From positions 1 to 64,000 of the forward strand of contig NZ_KE383959.1 of NCBI RefSeq assembly GCF_000422925.1: a stretch of 64,000 nucleotides of DNA, in the 5' to 3' direction. A model generated the notes under the pieces. The model saw nothing but the letters and a program-made list of their open reading frames with translations. It made no database searches and had not been told where the DNA came from. Shown piece by piece: positions 56,464-64,000 of this stretch; the stretch's first letter is position 1, and every line of letters begins with the position of its first letter. Source of the DNA: Paludibacterium yongneupense DSM 18731. GTDB lineage: Bacteria > Pseudomonadota > Gammaproteobacteria > Burkholderiales > Chromobacteriaceae. A program made the position numbers and the translations under genes.

Positions 56464-58077
56464 TCAGAGATGGAAGCGGGTGACCGACTCGCGCAGGTCC
56501 CCCGCCAGTTTTTCCAGCATCTGCACATTGGCGTTGGCCGCGCGCACGGACTCGGCCGACTCCTCGACCATCTGGGCAATACGCTCGACATTTTGCGCAA
56601 CACTGGTGCTGGCCTGAGTCTGTTCGGCAGTAGCGGCAGCCACCGAACGCACCTTGTCCAGTGTGACGGCGGCGCCGGCGCTGATCTCGCGCAATGCCGC
56701 AGCCGCTTCGTTCGCCATCGAAACCCCAAGCACGACCTGCGGGGTGACGGCATTCATGCTGGACATGGCGGTCCCGGTGTCGTCCTGTATCGTCGAAACC
56801 ATGACCGAAATTTCAGTGGTGGCTTTCGTGGTGCGTTCGGCCAGCTTGCGCACCTCATCCGCCACAACGGCAAAACCGCGCCCCTGCTCGCCTGCGCGTG
56901 CGGCTTCGATCGCCGCGTTCAGCGCCAGCAGATTGGTCTGGTCGGCGATATCCTTGATCACGCTGGCGATCCCGCCGATCTGACGCGAGCGGTCGAGCAA
57001 ACCTTCTATCTGCGTCGACGCCATGGAAATCTGCTCCGACGCTCCCTGGATCGTCCCCGCCGCCTGATTGACCTTTTTTTCGCCGTCGCCGGCCAGCGCG
57101 CTGGAGTGAGCCGAGTTCAGCTCGGTTTCACGCGCATTGCTGGAGATATGGTCGATGCTGACCGACATTTGCTCGATCGCCGCGGCAGTGGAACTGGTGG
57201 CATCCGCAGACAGGCGCGAAGCCTGATTGATCTGCGCCATCTGCCCGGTCAACCCCGTTACCGCCTGCCCGAGCAGATCGGCGCCACGCTGGATGCCTTC
57301 TATCATCTGGCGCAGGCCAGACTGCATACCGGCCACCGATGCCAGTACGCTGTCCGCGCTGAACCCGTCCCCCAGTTGCTGGCTCAGATCGCCAGCGGCA
57401 ATGGCCTGCGCCACCCGGGCCGCATACTCGGGCTCGCCCCCCAACTGACGATAAATACTCCGTGCCATGGTGACGGCCAGCCCGACCACACATAGCAGTA
57501 CGAGCGCTCCCAGCCCGATGAAGCGCCAGGCCAGACTCCAGTAGGCCGCGTCGATATCGTCGGTAAACACACCGAAGCCGATGATCCAGTCCCAATCCCC
57601 GATTTTCTTCACCTGGTTGATCTTCATCACCATCGTGTCGGTGCCAGGCTTCTTCACCATGATGTAGACGTAGGCCGGTTCACCGATGGCCAACTGGTCG
57701 AGATACTGCTGGAAACTGAAACGTCCGTCCGGCAGCTTTGCCCCGAAATCCACCTTGCCGACATCCTTTTCAAAAGGCAGCACCAGACCTAGCGCGCCGA
57801 CGGTACGCGCCCAGACATAAGTCGTTTTGCCGTCCCGCAGCTTGGACAAAGCCTCGATGGCCTTGGCCTGCGCCTGTTGCCGCGTGAGCTTCCCCTCCCG
57901 CTCCAGTGACTGGAAGTAGAGCACCTGACGCGAAGCCAGCTCTAGCACCGTATTGATTTCGGCGCGTCGGTCAGCAAGCATCGTCGCCCGCAGTTCGCTC
58001 AAAGCGAAACCGGCCACCAGCATCAACCCCAATACCGCACAAGCTACGATAATCCCCAGACGTTTTGCCAGGCTCAT
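56464..58077 (-). CDS. Methyl-accepting chemotaxis protein with single Cache sensor (copy 2)
   Basis: Chemoreceptor of 537 residues, like the one at 52156-53763. TM1 spans about 7-30, and the sCache_2 domain (about 35-190) includes [20 protein letters not shown] and [21 protein letters not shown]2 is at about 192-212, followed by HAMP and a signalling domain with tip [23 protein letters not shown] 58077 with GGGGGAG upstream is chosen. The ligand is unknown. A family-3 binding protein gene lies upstream on the same strand. Confidence 0.9.
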   Translation of the reverse strand: MSLAKRLGIIVACAVLGLMLVAGFALSELRATMLADRRAEINTVLELASRQVLYFQSLEREGKLTRQQAQAKAIEALSKLRDGKTTYVWARTVGALGLVLPFEKDVGKVDFGAKLPDGRFSFQQYLDQLAIGEPAYVYIMVKKPGTDTMVMKINQVKKIGDWDWIIGFGVFTDDIDAAYWSLAWRFIGLGALVLLCVVGLAVTMARSIYRQLGGEPEYAARVAQAIAAGDLSQQLGDGFSADSVLASVAGMQSGLRQMIEGIQRGADLLGQAVTGLTGQMAQINQASRLSADATSSTAAAIEQMSVSIDHISSNARETELNSAHSSALAGDGEKKVNQAAGTIQGASEQISMASTQIEGLLDRSRQIGGIASVIKDIADQTNLLALNAAIEAARAGEQGRGFAVVADEVRKLAERTTKATTEISVMVSTIQDDTGTAMSSMNAVTPQVVLGVSMANEAAAALREISAGAAVTLDKVRSVAAATAEQTQASTSVAQNVERIAQMVEESAESVRAANANVQMLEKLAGDLRESVTRFHL

Positions 58078-58228
58078 GACTCCCCCCATCCACAATGATT
58101 CCCGTTGCCGGCATCCGGCCTGCTCCGCCTCCCGCCAGGTCGGGACTTCCTGCCCGTTATAAATTGCTCCACTATTACATTAGGACATCTTTATCCCGGT
58201 AACAGCCCGCGCGACGGTTTATTGCGGC

Positions 58229-58969
58229 TTATTCATGCACTGCCTGCTTTACGATGGCATCGTAGCTTCCATCCTCGCGCAGGCTTTTCAAGCCGCGCTC
58301 AAAATCGGCCAGCAGCAGCCGATAAGCCGGACGGTTTTTCGGAAAGGCATTGTAGAAATAATCGACATGCAAAGGGGGGTCGACCAGCTGCACGCGCTCG
58401 CGCTCGGCGCCGAAGTCATGCTGCAGGGCATAGAGCGTGGCCAATTTTTTGTCTACGAAGAGATCGAGCCGGCCCGCCAGAAGCTTGCGAATATTTTGAT
58501 TGACGTCGACGGCCTCCTCCACATGCAGGAAGGCCGCCCGATCGAAGGCCTGCGATACGACGGCCCCCCTGACCTTCCCGATGCGGTAAGGTGCAAGGTC
58601 GGCGAGTGCGGAATACCGTACAGGATGCGAGCGCAAGGCAAAAAGGTAGAGTTCGGCGCGGCCGATGGGCGACGAAAAGGCCATCTTCCGGGCACGTTCC
58701 TCTGTCAGATAGGCTCCCAGAACGATGTCGACATGCGCTCCTTCCATTCCTTGCTGCAGCGCTCGCCGCCAGGGCATATAGCTGATGGTCGCAACATACC
58801 CCTCCCGCTTCAAGGCCGCCAGTGTGATGGAAGCCAGATAGCCATCGCGTTTCTCCTCATCCGCGACGATCAGCACCGTCCGGCCAGCGATGGCGACATC
58901 GGCGGCGGACGCCCCGAGCGAGCAGAAACCGGACAGGACAAGCACTAGGCTGAACAGGATAGCGGGCAT
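58229..58969 (-). CDS. Periplasmic substrate-binding protein, family 3
   Basis: Solute-binding protein of the SBP_bac_3 fold. A clear signal peptide begins at the ATG at 58969 (MPAILFSLVLVLSGFCSLGA). Core sequence includes YVATISYMPWRRALQQGMEG, VDIVLGAYLTEERARKMAFS and the LYLFALRSHPVRY strand. This MPWRRA subgroup often lies beside chemotaxis or signalling genes. An ATG at 59023 would add 18 residues before the signal peptide and is less likely. No ABC transporter genes are adjacent; it could serve as an accessory for a chemoreceptor (inference). Confidence 0.75.
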   Translation of the reverse strand: MPAILFSLVLVLSGFCSLGASAADVAIAGRTVLIVADEEKRDGYLASITLAALKREGYVATISYMPWRRALQQGMEGAHVDIVLGAYLTEERARKMAFSSPIGRAELYLFALRSHPVRYSALADLAPYRIGKVRGAVVSQAFDRAAFLHVEEAVDVNQNIRKLLAGRLDLFVDKKLATLYALQHDFGAERERVQLVDPPLHVDYFYNAFPKNRPAYRLLLADFERGLKSLREDGSYDAIVKQAVHE

Positions 58970-59144
58970 GGTGCGCAACACCGGCAAATAGCATGCTACA
59001 AGTTTAGCTGTTGCATCGGGCATGCAAGAAATGATCGCTCTCCGGGCGGAACGGCGCCCTGCGCATACAGGCGCAGGGCGCCGTCGGACGGTTAGGGACA
59101 CGCTCGGCCGGCCTCGCCCGGTCTGCCAATCGCCGACGGCGGCC

Positions 59145-59267
59145 ATCCGCACGATTGGCCACCAGCGTGCAAGCCGGTCCCTGCTCCCCCGCCCGAGCCG
59201 CTTCCATTGCCGCATTCAGGCCCGACAGATAGGCCAGGCCGGCAACCTCCTTGCTGACGGTGACCAC
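59145..59267 (-). pseudogene. Fragment of an MCP signalling-domain tip
   Basis: The minus-strand frame encodes VTVSKEVAGLAYLSGLNAAM and EAARAGEQG, clearly related to the MCP tip [20 protein letters not shown] but with several changed positions. No HAMP, sensor or remaining bundle is found on either side. It lies between the family-3 binding protein gene and the AI-2E-type transporter gene. It is a relic of a third receptor in this region. Confidence 0.75.
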
Positions 59268-59300
59268 GTCATCGATGCGCCGCCCCCGTCGGCCGCAGGC

Positions 59301-61208
59301 TCAGCCAGGCCCTTGCTCGGCAGACGGGACAGAGGGCGATGCGGCAGCGGCGCAATACTCGATCGCGCCCTGGAAGTTGTTGAACACATGGGACCCGGGC
59401 CAATCCGGCAGGGTCATATCCTCATGCTTCGCATAAGCCGGCGTGAGTGCCAGCGCCATGACTTTGTCGGCAGGAAGATCGGCCGGCAATTGCCGGCGAG
59501 CCGCAGACAAAGCCCGCGCTCCGCCTTCCGGGGCGGCACTGATCAGCCACACCAGCGAAAGGATGTCGACGCGCGCCGAGGGCACGTCGGGGGACAAAAG
59601 CTCTTGCCGCGAGACGCGCCGGGCATCGATGCGCTGCGCACGCAGCGCCGCCACCAAGACTTCGGCAGCCAATTCATCCAGTTCGACTTCTGCCGCAATC
59701 ACAAGCACCACCGAGCCTGCCGGCACATCCAGTGATCCCTGCCAGCGTCCGCTCTGCTTTTCGCGCCGCTGGCGCAAGCGCCACGCCAGCGTCTCGTCTT
59801 CCAGCACCGAAATGCGCGCGCGTCGCCGCACCTTCTTGCCCTCAAACTCGATGAGCAATGAAGCGACGGCGTGATTGACCTTGCGGCGCTCGTCATCGGT
59901 GATGGAACGCTGTTCGAAGTCGGACAGCGCCAGGTACAAGGCAGGCATCAGCACCTGATCGCAATAGGCGCCGATTGACTGAGTCTTGAGAAATTTCCGT
60001 ACGCCGACCAGGATGTCATGCGTATCGCCACGCAACACCCGTTGATAGAACCGTTCCGGCAAATTCAAGGACGGGAAGTCGCCGAACAGGATGTCTAGAA
60101 AACTCAATGCCGGTAAATAACGCCCCGCCACGACCAGACACAAGGTCAACGGCGTCGACAGCATCAGCCCTGCCGGCCCCCAGAGCGCACTCCAGAAAAT
60201 GGCGGACACCACAACCGAAAGCGGGGAAAGTCCGGTGCTGTGGCCATAAAGATGCGGCTCGAGCAGCTGCGAGACCAGAAGTTCGATCGTCAAGAACACA
60301 ATCAGCGTCAATATCGCCTGCGACCACCCCGGTGCGATGGCTGCCGCCAGCAGCGTAGCGAGCAAGGCGGCGATCCACACCCCGATATAGGGCACAAAAC
60401 GCAGCAAGGCGGTCAACGCCCCCCAGAGAAAGGCTTGCGGCAAGCCCGACAGGGAAAGCGCTAGCCATACCACCGCCCCCACGATCAGATTGACGCCGAA
60501 CTGCGACACAAAGTAGCGCGATAACCGCTGTGCCGCATCATTCACTGCCGCCGTCGTCGCCCGCAGATTTCCGGGGCCGGCCAGGCGCAGGAAGCGGTCG
60601 CCCAGCGTGTCTTGCTCGAGCAAAATGAAGACCAGGACGATAAGTATGACGCTGGCCATTTCCAACGGGCTGGCCAAGGTGTCGAAAAGGTTCAGCAATA
60701 ACTGCCACGGCCCGTGTCGCGGCGCATGCAATTCGACGGGAATGGGCTGAACGGCAGCCGTAGCGCTGCTCTCCCCCGTCTGGGATGCGGCGGGCAACGC
60801 GCTGCCATGCACGGGAGCCATATCGCTGATGACGGAGTCGGCACGTTGTGTCAACTCGTCGAGCCGCCCCAGCGTCATCGTGTTCAGCTGCGCGATCTTG
60901 CCCCGAATGGTCGTTTCGTACTGGGGCAGCGAATGCCCCATGCGGACAAGCTGTGTCCCGAGCTCCATGCCGGCCAGCAGCAGTCCCAGCGCAAGAACCA
61001 CCACCGCCGTACATACCGAGGCCCCTTGTCCGAGGCCAAGGCGATTGAGCTTGCGCACCAGCGGCGCGATGAAAAAACTCAGCATCACCGCCAGAGCGAT
61101 CGGAATCAACACCCCCCGTCCCAAGTAAAGAAGCCCGACCACAACGCCGGTAGCGACGATCTGATCGGCTGGCGCGCTACGCGGAAAATCAGCCCGGATC
61201 CGAGACAT
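59301..61208 (-). CDS. AI-2E (PerM) family transporter with long C-terminal extension
   Basis: Inner-membrane protein of the UPF0118/AI-2 exporter family. Residues about 1-375 form the usual eight-helix core, including PIALAVMLSFFIAPLVRKLN near 40, VILIVLVFILLEQD and WGALTALLRFVPYIGVWIAA (about 260-280). A hydrophilic C-terminal region of about 255 residues follows (TDDERRKVNHAVASLLIEFE, VLVIAAEVELDELAAEVLVA), which is absent from most family members of ~350 residues. That segment looks like a compact Rossmann-type domain. GAGGAA precedes the ATG; its first codons overlap the end of the tetR gene by 20 nt, so they are co-translated. Confidence 0.85.
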   Translation of the reverse strand: MSRIRADFPRSAPADQIVATGVVVGLLYLGRGVLIPIALAVMLSFFIAPLVRKLNRLGLGQGASVCTAVVVLALGLLLAGMELGTQLVRMGHSLPQYETTIRGKIAQLNTMTLGRLDELTQRADSVISDMAPVHGSALPAASQTGESSATAAVQPIPVELHAPRHGPWQLLLNLFDTLASPLEMASVILIVLVFILLEQDTLGDRFLRLAGPGNLRATTAAVNDAAQRLSRYFVSQFGVNLIVGAVVWLALSLSGLPQAFLWGALTALLRFVPYIGVWIAALLATLLAAAIAPGWSQAILTLIVFLTIELLVSQLLEPHLYGHSTGLSPLSVVVSAIFWSALWGPAGLMLSTPLTLCLVVAGRYLPALSFLDILFGDFPSLNLPERFYQRVLRGDTHDILVGVRKFLKTQSIGAYCDQVLMPALYLALSDFEQRSITDDERRKVNHAVASLLIEFEGKKVRRRARISVLEDETLAWRLRQRREKQSGRWQGSLDVPAGSVVLVIAAEVELDELAAEVLVAALRAQRIDARRVSRQELLSPDVPSARVDILSLVWLISAAPEGGARALSAARRQLPADLPADKVMALALTPAYAKHEDMTLPDWPGSHVFNNFQGAIEYCAAAASPSVPSAEQGPG

Positions 61209-61878
61209 GCGGAATTCCTCTATCAATGACGTACAAGCGTTCCAGGCTAGCGAGATAGGCAGACAGAACGCGTGGAATCTCGGCGATAAATACCTCGAGT
61301 GCCGTTGAACCCGACAAGAAAGCCATGTGGACGCCTCCGAGCACTAGCGTGTGCACCATGCCCGCATAGCGATGCCGCGACTCCGGGCTCGCCGCCGTGA
61401 GCCGGACAGCCAGCACATCGGTCATCAGCCCGACAAATCCGGCTTCGTTCTGTGGGAAGAAGCGCCCGGCCATGACCGGAAAAAAATCGGGATGCCGCTG
61501 CAGATAGTCGACATAGTCCGCGACGAGCCGTCGCGCCACGTCGTCGGCTCCCGCTTCCAGCCATGTACCGCGCTCGATCTCGCGCAAGCGGAGGGTTATG
61601 GCATCCATCGCGGCAGCGTGACGCTGCGCCAAGGCCAGCAACACGCTGTCCTGGTCCGGAAAAAAATGATAGAGCGAACCGATGGAGGTCTTCGCCTCCC
61701 TGGCAAGGCGATGCATGGTAACGCCTTCCAATCCGCCGGCCGCAATCAGTACGGCCATCGCATCAAGGATGGCATCCACCCTCTCGCGGCCTCGCTGCTG
61801 TTGCGGACGCCGCCCGGAATGGGCTGATGAAACACGGCTACGTTCAGTCACAATGGCAAACTTTCTGATATCAAACAC
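61189..61878 (-). CDS. TetR/AcrR-family regulator of the AI-2E-type transporter
   Basis: A 229-residue repressor-type regulator. The HTH (about 30-75) includes RERVDAILDAMAVLIAAGGL, GVTMHRLAREAKTSIGSLYH and FFPDQDSVLLALAQRH; the C-terminal ligand domain follows. Its end overlaps the transporter start, so both are on one mRNA. The dyad at 61887-61906 just upstream of the start is the likely self-operator. Confidence 0.9.
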   Translation of the reverse strand: MFDIRKFAIVTERSRVSSAHSGRRPQQQRGRERVDAILDAMAVLIAAGGLEGVTMHRLAREAKTSIGSLYHFFPDQDSVLLALAQRHAAAMDAITLRLREIERGTWLEAGADDVARRLVADYVDYLQRHPDFFPVMAGRFFPQNEAGFVGLMTDVLAVRLTAASPESRHRYAGMVHTLVLGGVHMAFLSGSTALEVFIAEIPRVLSAYLASLERLYVIDRGIPHVSDPG

Positions 61879-61886
61879 TCGTACAC

Positions 61887-61906
61887 ACTAGAATGTTTAG
61901 TCTAGT
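61887..61906. promoter_or_regulatory. Inverted repeat, likely TetR operator
   Basis: ACTAGA-N8-TCTAGT, a 6-bp perfect dyad 9 nt upstream of the tetR start and within the shared gap to the divergent PqiA-like frame. Its position over the probable start site and its size fit a TetR operator. Confidence 0.6.
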
Positions 61907-62432
61907 ATATCCGCAAAATTACCGACGCCCCCCAGCGGCCACCCATGGAACCCTGCGCTTGGACCCCCATCGACACCTGGTCGTCTTCGAGCATTGCGAC
62001 CGGGTCTACCAGCGTCCCCTGCTCACTCTCGGCCAGCACGCACGCTGCAAAGTATGCGGACTGCGACTACCGTGCGCCCAGACTCTCCGTTGCGAACGGT
62101 CTCTGGCCTTGAACCTGGCGGCGGCGATCACTTTCGCGATCGTCATGGCCACCCCCGTTATACATGCAGACGTCTGGGGACACCATGCCGAGGCCTCGCT
62201 ATGGCAGGCCGCCATGGCGCTCGCGCAAGGCGGATCTGCCCCGATTGCCATTCCGGTGGCGTTGATTCTGTGTGTTCCCCTCCTTCAAAGTCTGTTGCAG
62301 TGCTGGATACTGGTCTTTACGCTGAAAGCGGTCCCGGCCCCCGGTCTCGCGGCAATGATGCGGGTCGGCGTCTGGCTGCGGGCGTGGAGCATGATCGAGG
62401 TATGTCTGCATGGATCTGCCGGATCCCGATGA
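61893..62432 (+). CDS. PqiA-like membrane protein, truncated
   Basis: The 179-residue frame begins with a zinc-ribbon-like segment (HCDRVYQ, then ARCKVCGLRLPCAQTLRCER, near 34-69). A PqiA-type transmembrane block follows: LALNLAAAITFAIVMATPVI (about 71-90) and SLLQCWILVFTLKAV, ending at LRAWSMIEVCLHGSAGSR. Paraquat-inducible protein A normally continues with two more helices (and usually a second domain); here the chain stops at that point. Whether the start is really at 61893 is unclear, as it lies inside the TetR operator. It may be a decaying gene or a single-domain variant. Confidence 0.6.
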   Translation: MFSLVYPQNYRRPPAATHGTLRLDPHRHLVVFEHCDRVYQRPLLTLGQHARCKVCGLRLPCAQTLRCERSLALNLAAAITFAIVMATPVIHADVWGHHAEASLWQAAMALAQGGSAPIAIPVALILCVPLLQSLLQCWILVFTLKAVPAPGLAAMMRVGVWLRAWSMIEVCLHGSAGSR

Positions 62433-62624
62433 CGGGATCGGAGGCGTGGAAGCGGCATTTTTAACGGCGAACGACAACCTGCAAGGCTGATCTGTCCAAG
62501 TGGCGGCCTATTTGTGCCAGGGCGAACGCTCGCCCGCCACGCCGGCACATGGCGCGTGCGACGACGGCGGCAAGCCCATGCCGTAAAGCTTGCCTGCATC
62601 GATCTGCCCTACTGTGGCGACAGT

Positions 62625-62972
62625 TCATGCACGGGTATCGATCTGCGAGCCAATCGGGCCGATCGTCCACAAGTTGCGCGTCAGCCCGTTCCGGGCGTTC
62701 GTCATACTGCTACTGGGTTGAGTCCACGGGTCGACCAGAGGGAAGGTTTGCAGGAACGTTGAAGTGGCGTCTGTCACCGCTTTATTCAGCGCATCGACCG
62801 TGGTGTGCAAGCCCCCCGTAAAAGCCGTCATGTCGGAGCTGACTTGACGCAGCGGCAGAGTGTTATCCGGCGTCGCGGAGAGCAGCGGTGCATTCAGGTT
62901 CTGCACTTTTGATGCAAACCTGGTGAAGAATGGCTGGCTGTTGATCGAAACGGGAGACAGCGTATCGTTCAT
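62625..62972 (-). CDS. Hypothetical 115-residue protein
   Basis: I do not recognise this protein. It is rich in Thr, Ser, Asn and Pro (NTLPLRQVSSDMTAFTGGLH, ALNKAVTDATSTFLQTFPLV), with no signal peptide. GAGG lies 9 nt before the ATG, a fair ribosome site. Base use is less GC-rich at third positions than its neighbours, consistent with a transferred or non-core gene. No partner genes are adjacent. Confidence 0.45.
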   Translation of the reverse strand: MNDTLSPVSINSQPFFTRFASKVQNLNAPLLSATPDNTLPLRQVSSDMTAFTGGLHTTVDALNKAVTDATSTFLQTFPLVDPWTQPSSSMTNARNGLTRNLWTIGPIGSQIDTRA

Positions 62973-63438
62973 CGCTGGGCCACCTCATGACGACGAGGCT
63001 CTCTGCTTTCAGAATGGCTTGGCATGCGAAAAGTAGCAGCGCCGTTTTTATCGGCACCATCACGATGAACCGGTGTTACGGCGGCCGTTGTTTTATTCGC
63101 CGACAACACGGCGGTGTGTAGGGTATTTACTCGCATTAGATTTCTCCAGTTTTCAAAAATTGCAGCAGAGTTTCTTTGCTAAAATACCGTACTGTACGGT
63201 ACCTATTTTTTATCGACAGGCCTCCTCTGTCAAGCACGGCAAAGCGGCAAACCGTACGCCGGGCAAAACGAGAATGAAACGGACAGGCGCCCTTGCATGA
63301 ACCGCGTGCCCCGACAGACGCGCGCCGCAGGCTTCACACAAACCGGGATATGTGCCTGTACGCAAGGTCAACGCATGCACTGCGCCCCCTCCCCGCTTTC
63401 CCGATGGAATCCGGTATCGCAAGCCAGGCAGGTCAGCT
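62973..63438. other. 466-bp gap with an orphan palindrome
   Basis: Open frames here are antisense or short and lack ribosome sites. The AT-rich part (63110-63220) contains a perfect 17-bp palindrome (separate entry) with no intact gene next to it on the plus strand. I see no RNA gene. Confidence 0.5.
63185..63201. promoter_or_regulatory. Perfect 17-bp palindrome, likely repressor operator
   Basis: TACCGTAC-T-GTACGGTA, an 8-bp perfect dyad around one base. The size and centred spacing are those of TetR-family operators. It is about 240 bp from the end of the tetR gene at 63439-63999 and about 210 bp upstream of the hypothetical gene at 62625-62972. Confidence 0.6.
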
Positions 63439-63999
63439 CTACGGGACAGGACCGTGGCCGCCATCCGGCTGCTGCCCCGGATATCCCCCCTCGCCCATGC
63501 CGAGGAGAGCGAGGGCCAGCACTTCTGGCGCTAGCCCCCTCTGGCTACCGGTCTGAGCGCAAAAGGTGCGAAAACAGTCCACGAGCATGGCGATCGTGTC
63601 GTGCATCCGAGGGCCGTACTGCAAACGGAACGCGTCGTCGCGCCCCGCCAACAGCCAGGCCTCGATTCGGCAGAGCACGACATCGCGACGGCGATACCGG
63701 GCATCGAACACGGTCCGGACCTGCTCCGGCGATGACATCGCCCCCGCCTGGCCGATGCCGAGAGCATCGAGCGCAGCCTCTTCTTCGGCATCGAGTCGCT
63801 GCAACAACTCGATGAACATCGCGCGTTTGCTGGCAAAATTCGAGTAGAACGCACCTCGCGAATACCCGGCTTCGCAAACAATATCGTCTATCGTCAACGC
63901 AGAATAACCACGCGCGACAATCTGCTTCAGCATCGCGTCGAACAGATTCTGCCGTGTCAGCTCACGCTGCCCGGCACGGCTGAGTCGAGTTGAAGTCAT
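63439..63999 (-). CDS. TetR/AcrR-family regulator at the window edge
   Basis: The N-terminal HTH is intact: LTRQNLFDAMLKQIVARGYS, ALTIDDIVCEAGYSRGAFYS and NFASKRAMFIELLQRLD (about 13-65). The C-terminal ligand domain follows to about residue 170, but the last stretch, GYPGQQPDGGHGPVP, does not resemble the normal end of this family (usually a short Gly-Leu-Ala helix). A frameshift near 63485 is possible. The start at 63999 is the last ATG available in the window; a longer N-terminus cannot be excluded. The gene it controls would be upstream of the window or near the palindrome at 63185. Confidence 0.75.
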   Translation of the reverse strand: MTSTRLSRAGQRELTRQNLFDAMLKQIVARGYSALTIDDIVCEAGYSRGAFYSNFASKRAMFIELLQRLDAEEEAALDALGIGQAGAMSSPEQVRTVFDARYRRRDVVLCRIEAWLLAGRDDAFRLQYGPRMHDTIAMLVDCFRTFCAQTGSQRGLAPEVLALALLGMGEGGYPGQQPDGGHGPVP

Positions 64000-64000
64000 A

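Overview
The window comes from a GC-rich Gram-negative chromosome. The order rnr / purA-hisZ / hflX-hfq-der-bamB-yfgM-hisS-ispG-rodZ / rlmN-ndk, a short feoA-feoB pair and a ProQ-domain protein suggest a betaproteobacterium, probably of the order Neisseriales (Chromobacteriaceae-like). This is inferred from gene content and order; no rRNA is present to test it. Several chemoreceptors and a diguanylate cyclase point to a free-living, motile organism.

Region 1 (1-22.2 kb) is mostly a housekeeping core on the minus strand: the 5' part of rnr, three identical tRNA-Leu(CAG) genes on the plus strand, a Tat-exported phospholipase C, a DUF3237 protein, a DHA2 exporter, pncB, purA, hisZ, then the hflX/hfq/der/bamB/yfgM/hisS/ispG/rodZ block, rlmN and ndk, and a plus-strand SPOR-domain protein.

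Region 2 (22.2-38.95 kb) is accessory. A PLP aminotransferase diverges from a two-gene cytolethal-distending-toxin-like locus (a CdtB nuclease and one ricin-like lectin subunit). Next is a probable Amadori-product (fructosamine) operon: SIS deglycase, PfkB kinase, amino-acid binding protein and HutC-type regulator. A drug/metabolite transporter with a divergent AraC regulator, bluB, a frameshifted acetyltransferase, a LysR-controlled operon (unknown protein, tautomerase, metallo-hydrolase), a dCache chemoreceptor, a candidate small RNA and a second AraC regulator follow.

Region 3 (38.95-41.35 kb) is decayed mobile DNA: an IS3-family transposase remnant, an apparently intact IS903-like element (IS5 family) without a target duplication, and a frameshifted chemoreceptor remnant. 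It ends at a tRNA-Thr/tRNA-Pro/tRNA-Pro cluster.

Region 4 (41.8-51.9 kb) returns to metabolism: rdgC, a DODA-type dioxygenase, a class 1A dihydroorotate dehydrogenase, feoBA, dcd, a glutathione peroxidase with an OhrR-like regulator, a YchJ protein, a lipoprotein, cysK and a ProQ-domain RNA chaperone.

Region 5 (52.1-64 kb) is sensory and regulatory: two sCache chemoreceptors, a GAF-GGDEF diguanylate cyclase, an unrecognised secreted protein, a family-3 binding protein, an MCP fragment, a TetR/AI-2E-transporter pair with an unusual C-terminal extension, a truncated PqiA-like protein, a small unknown gene, an orphan 17-bp palindrome and a second TetR at the window edge.
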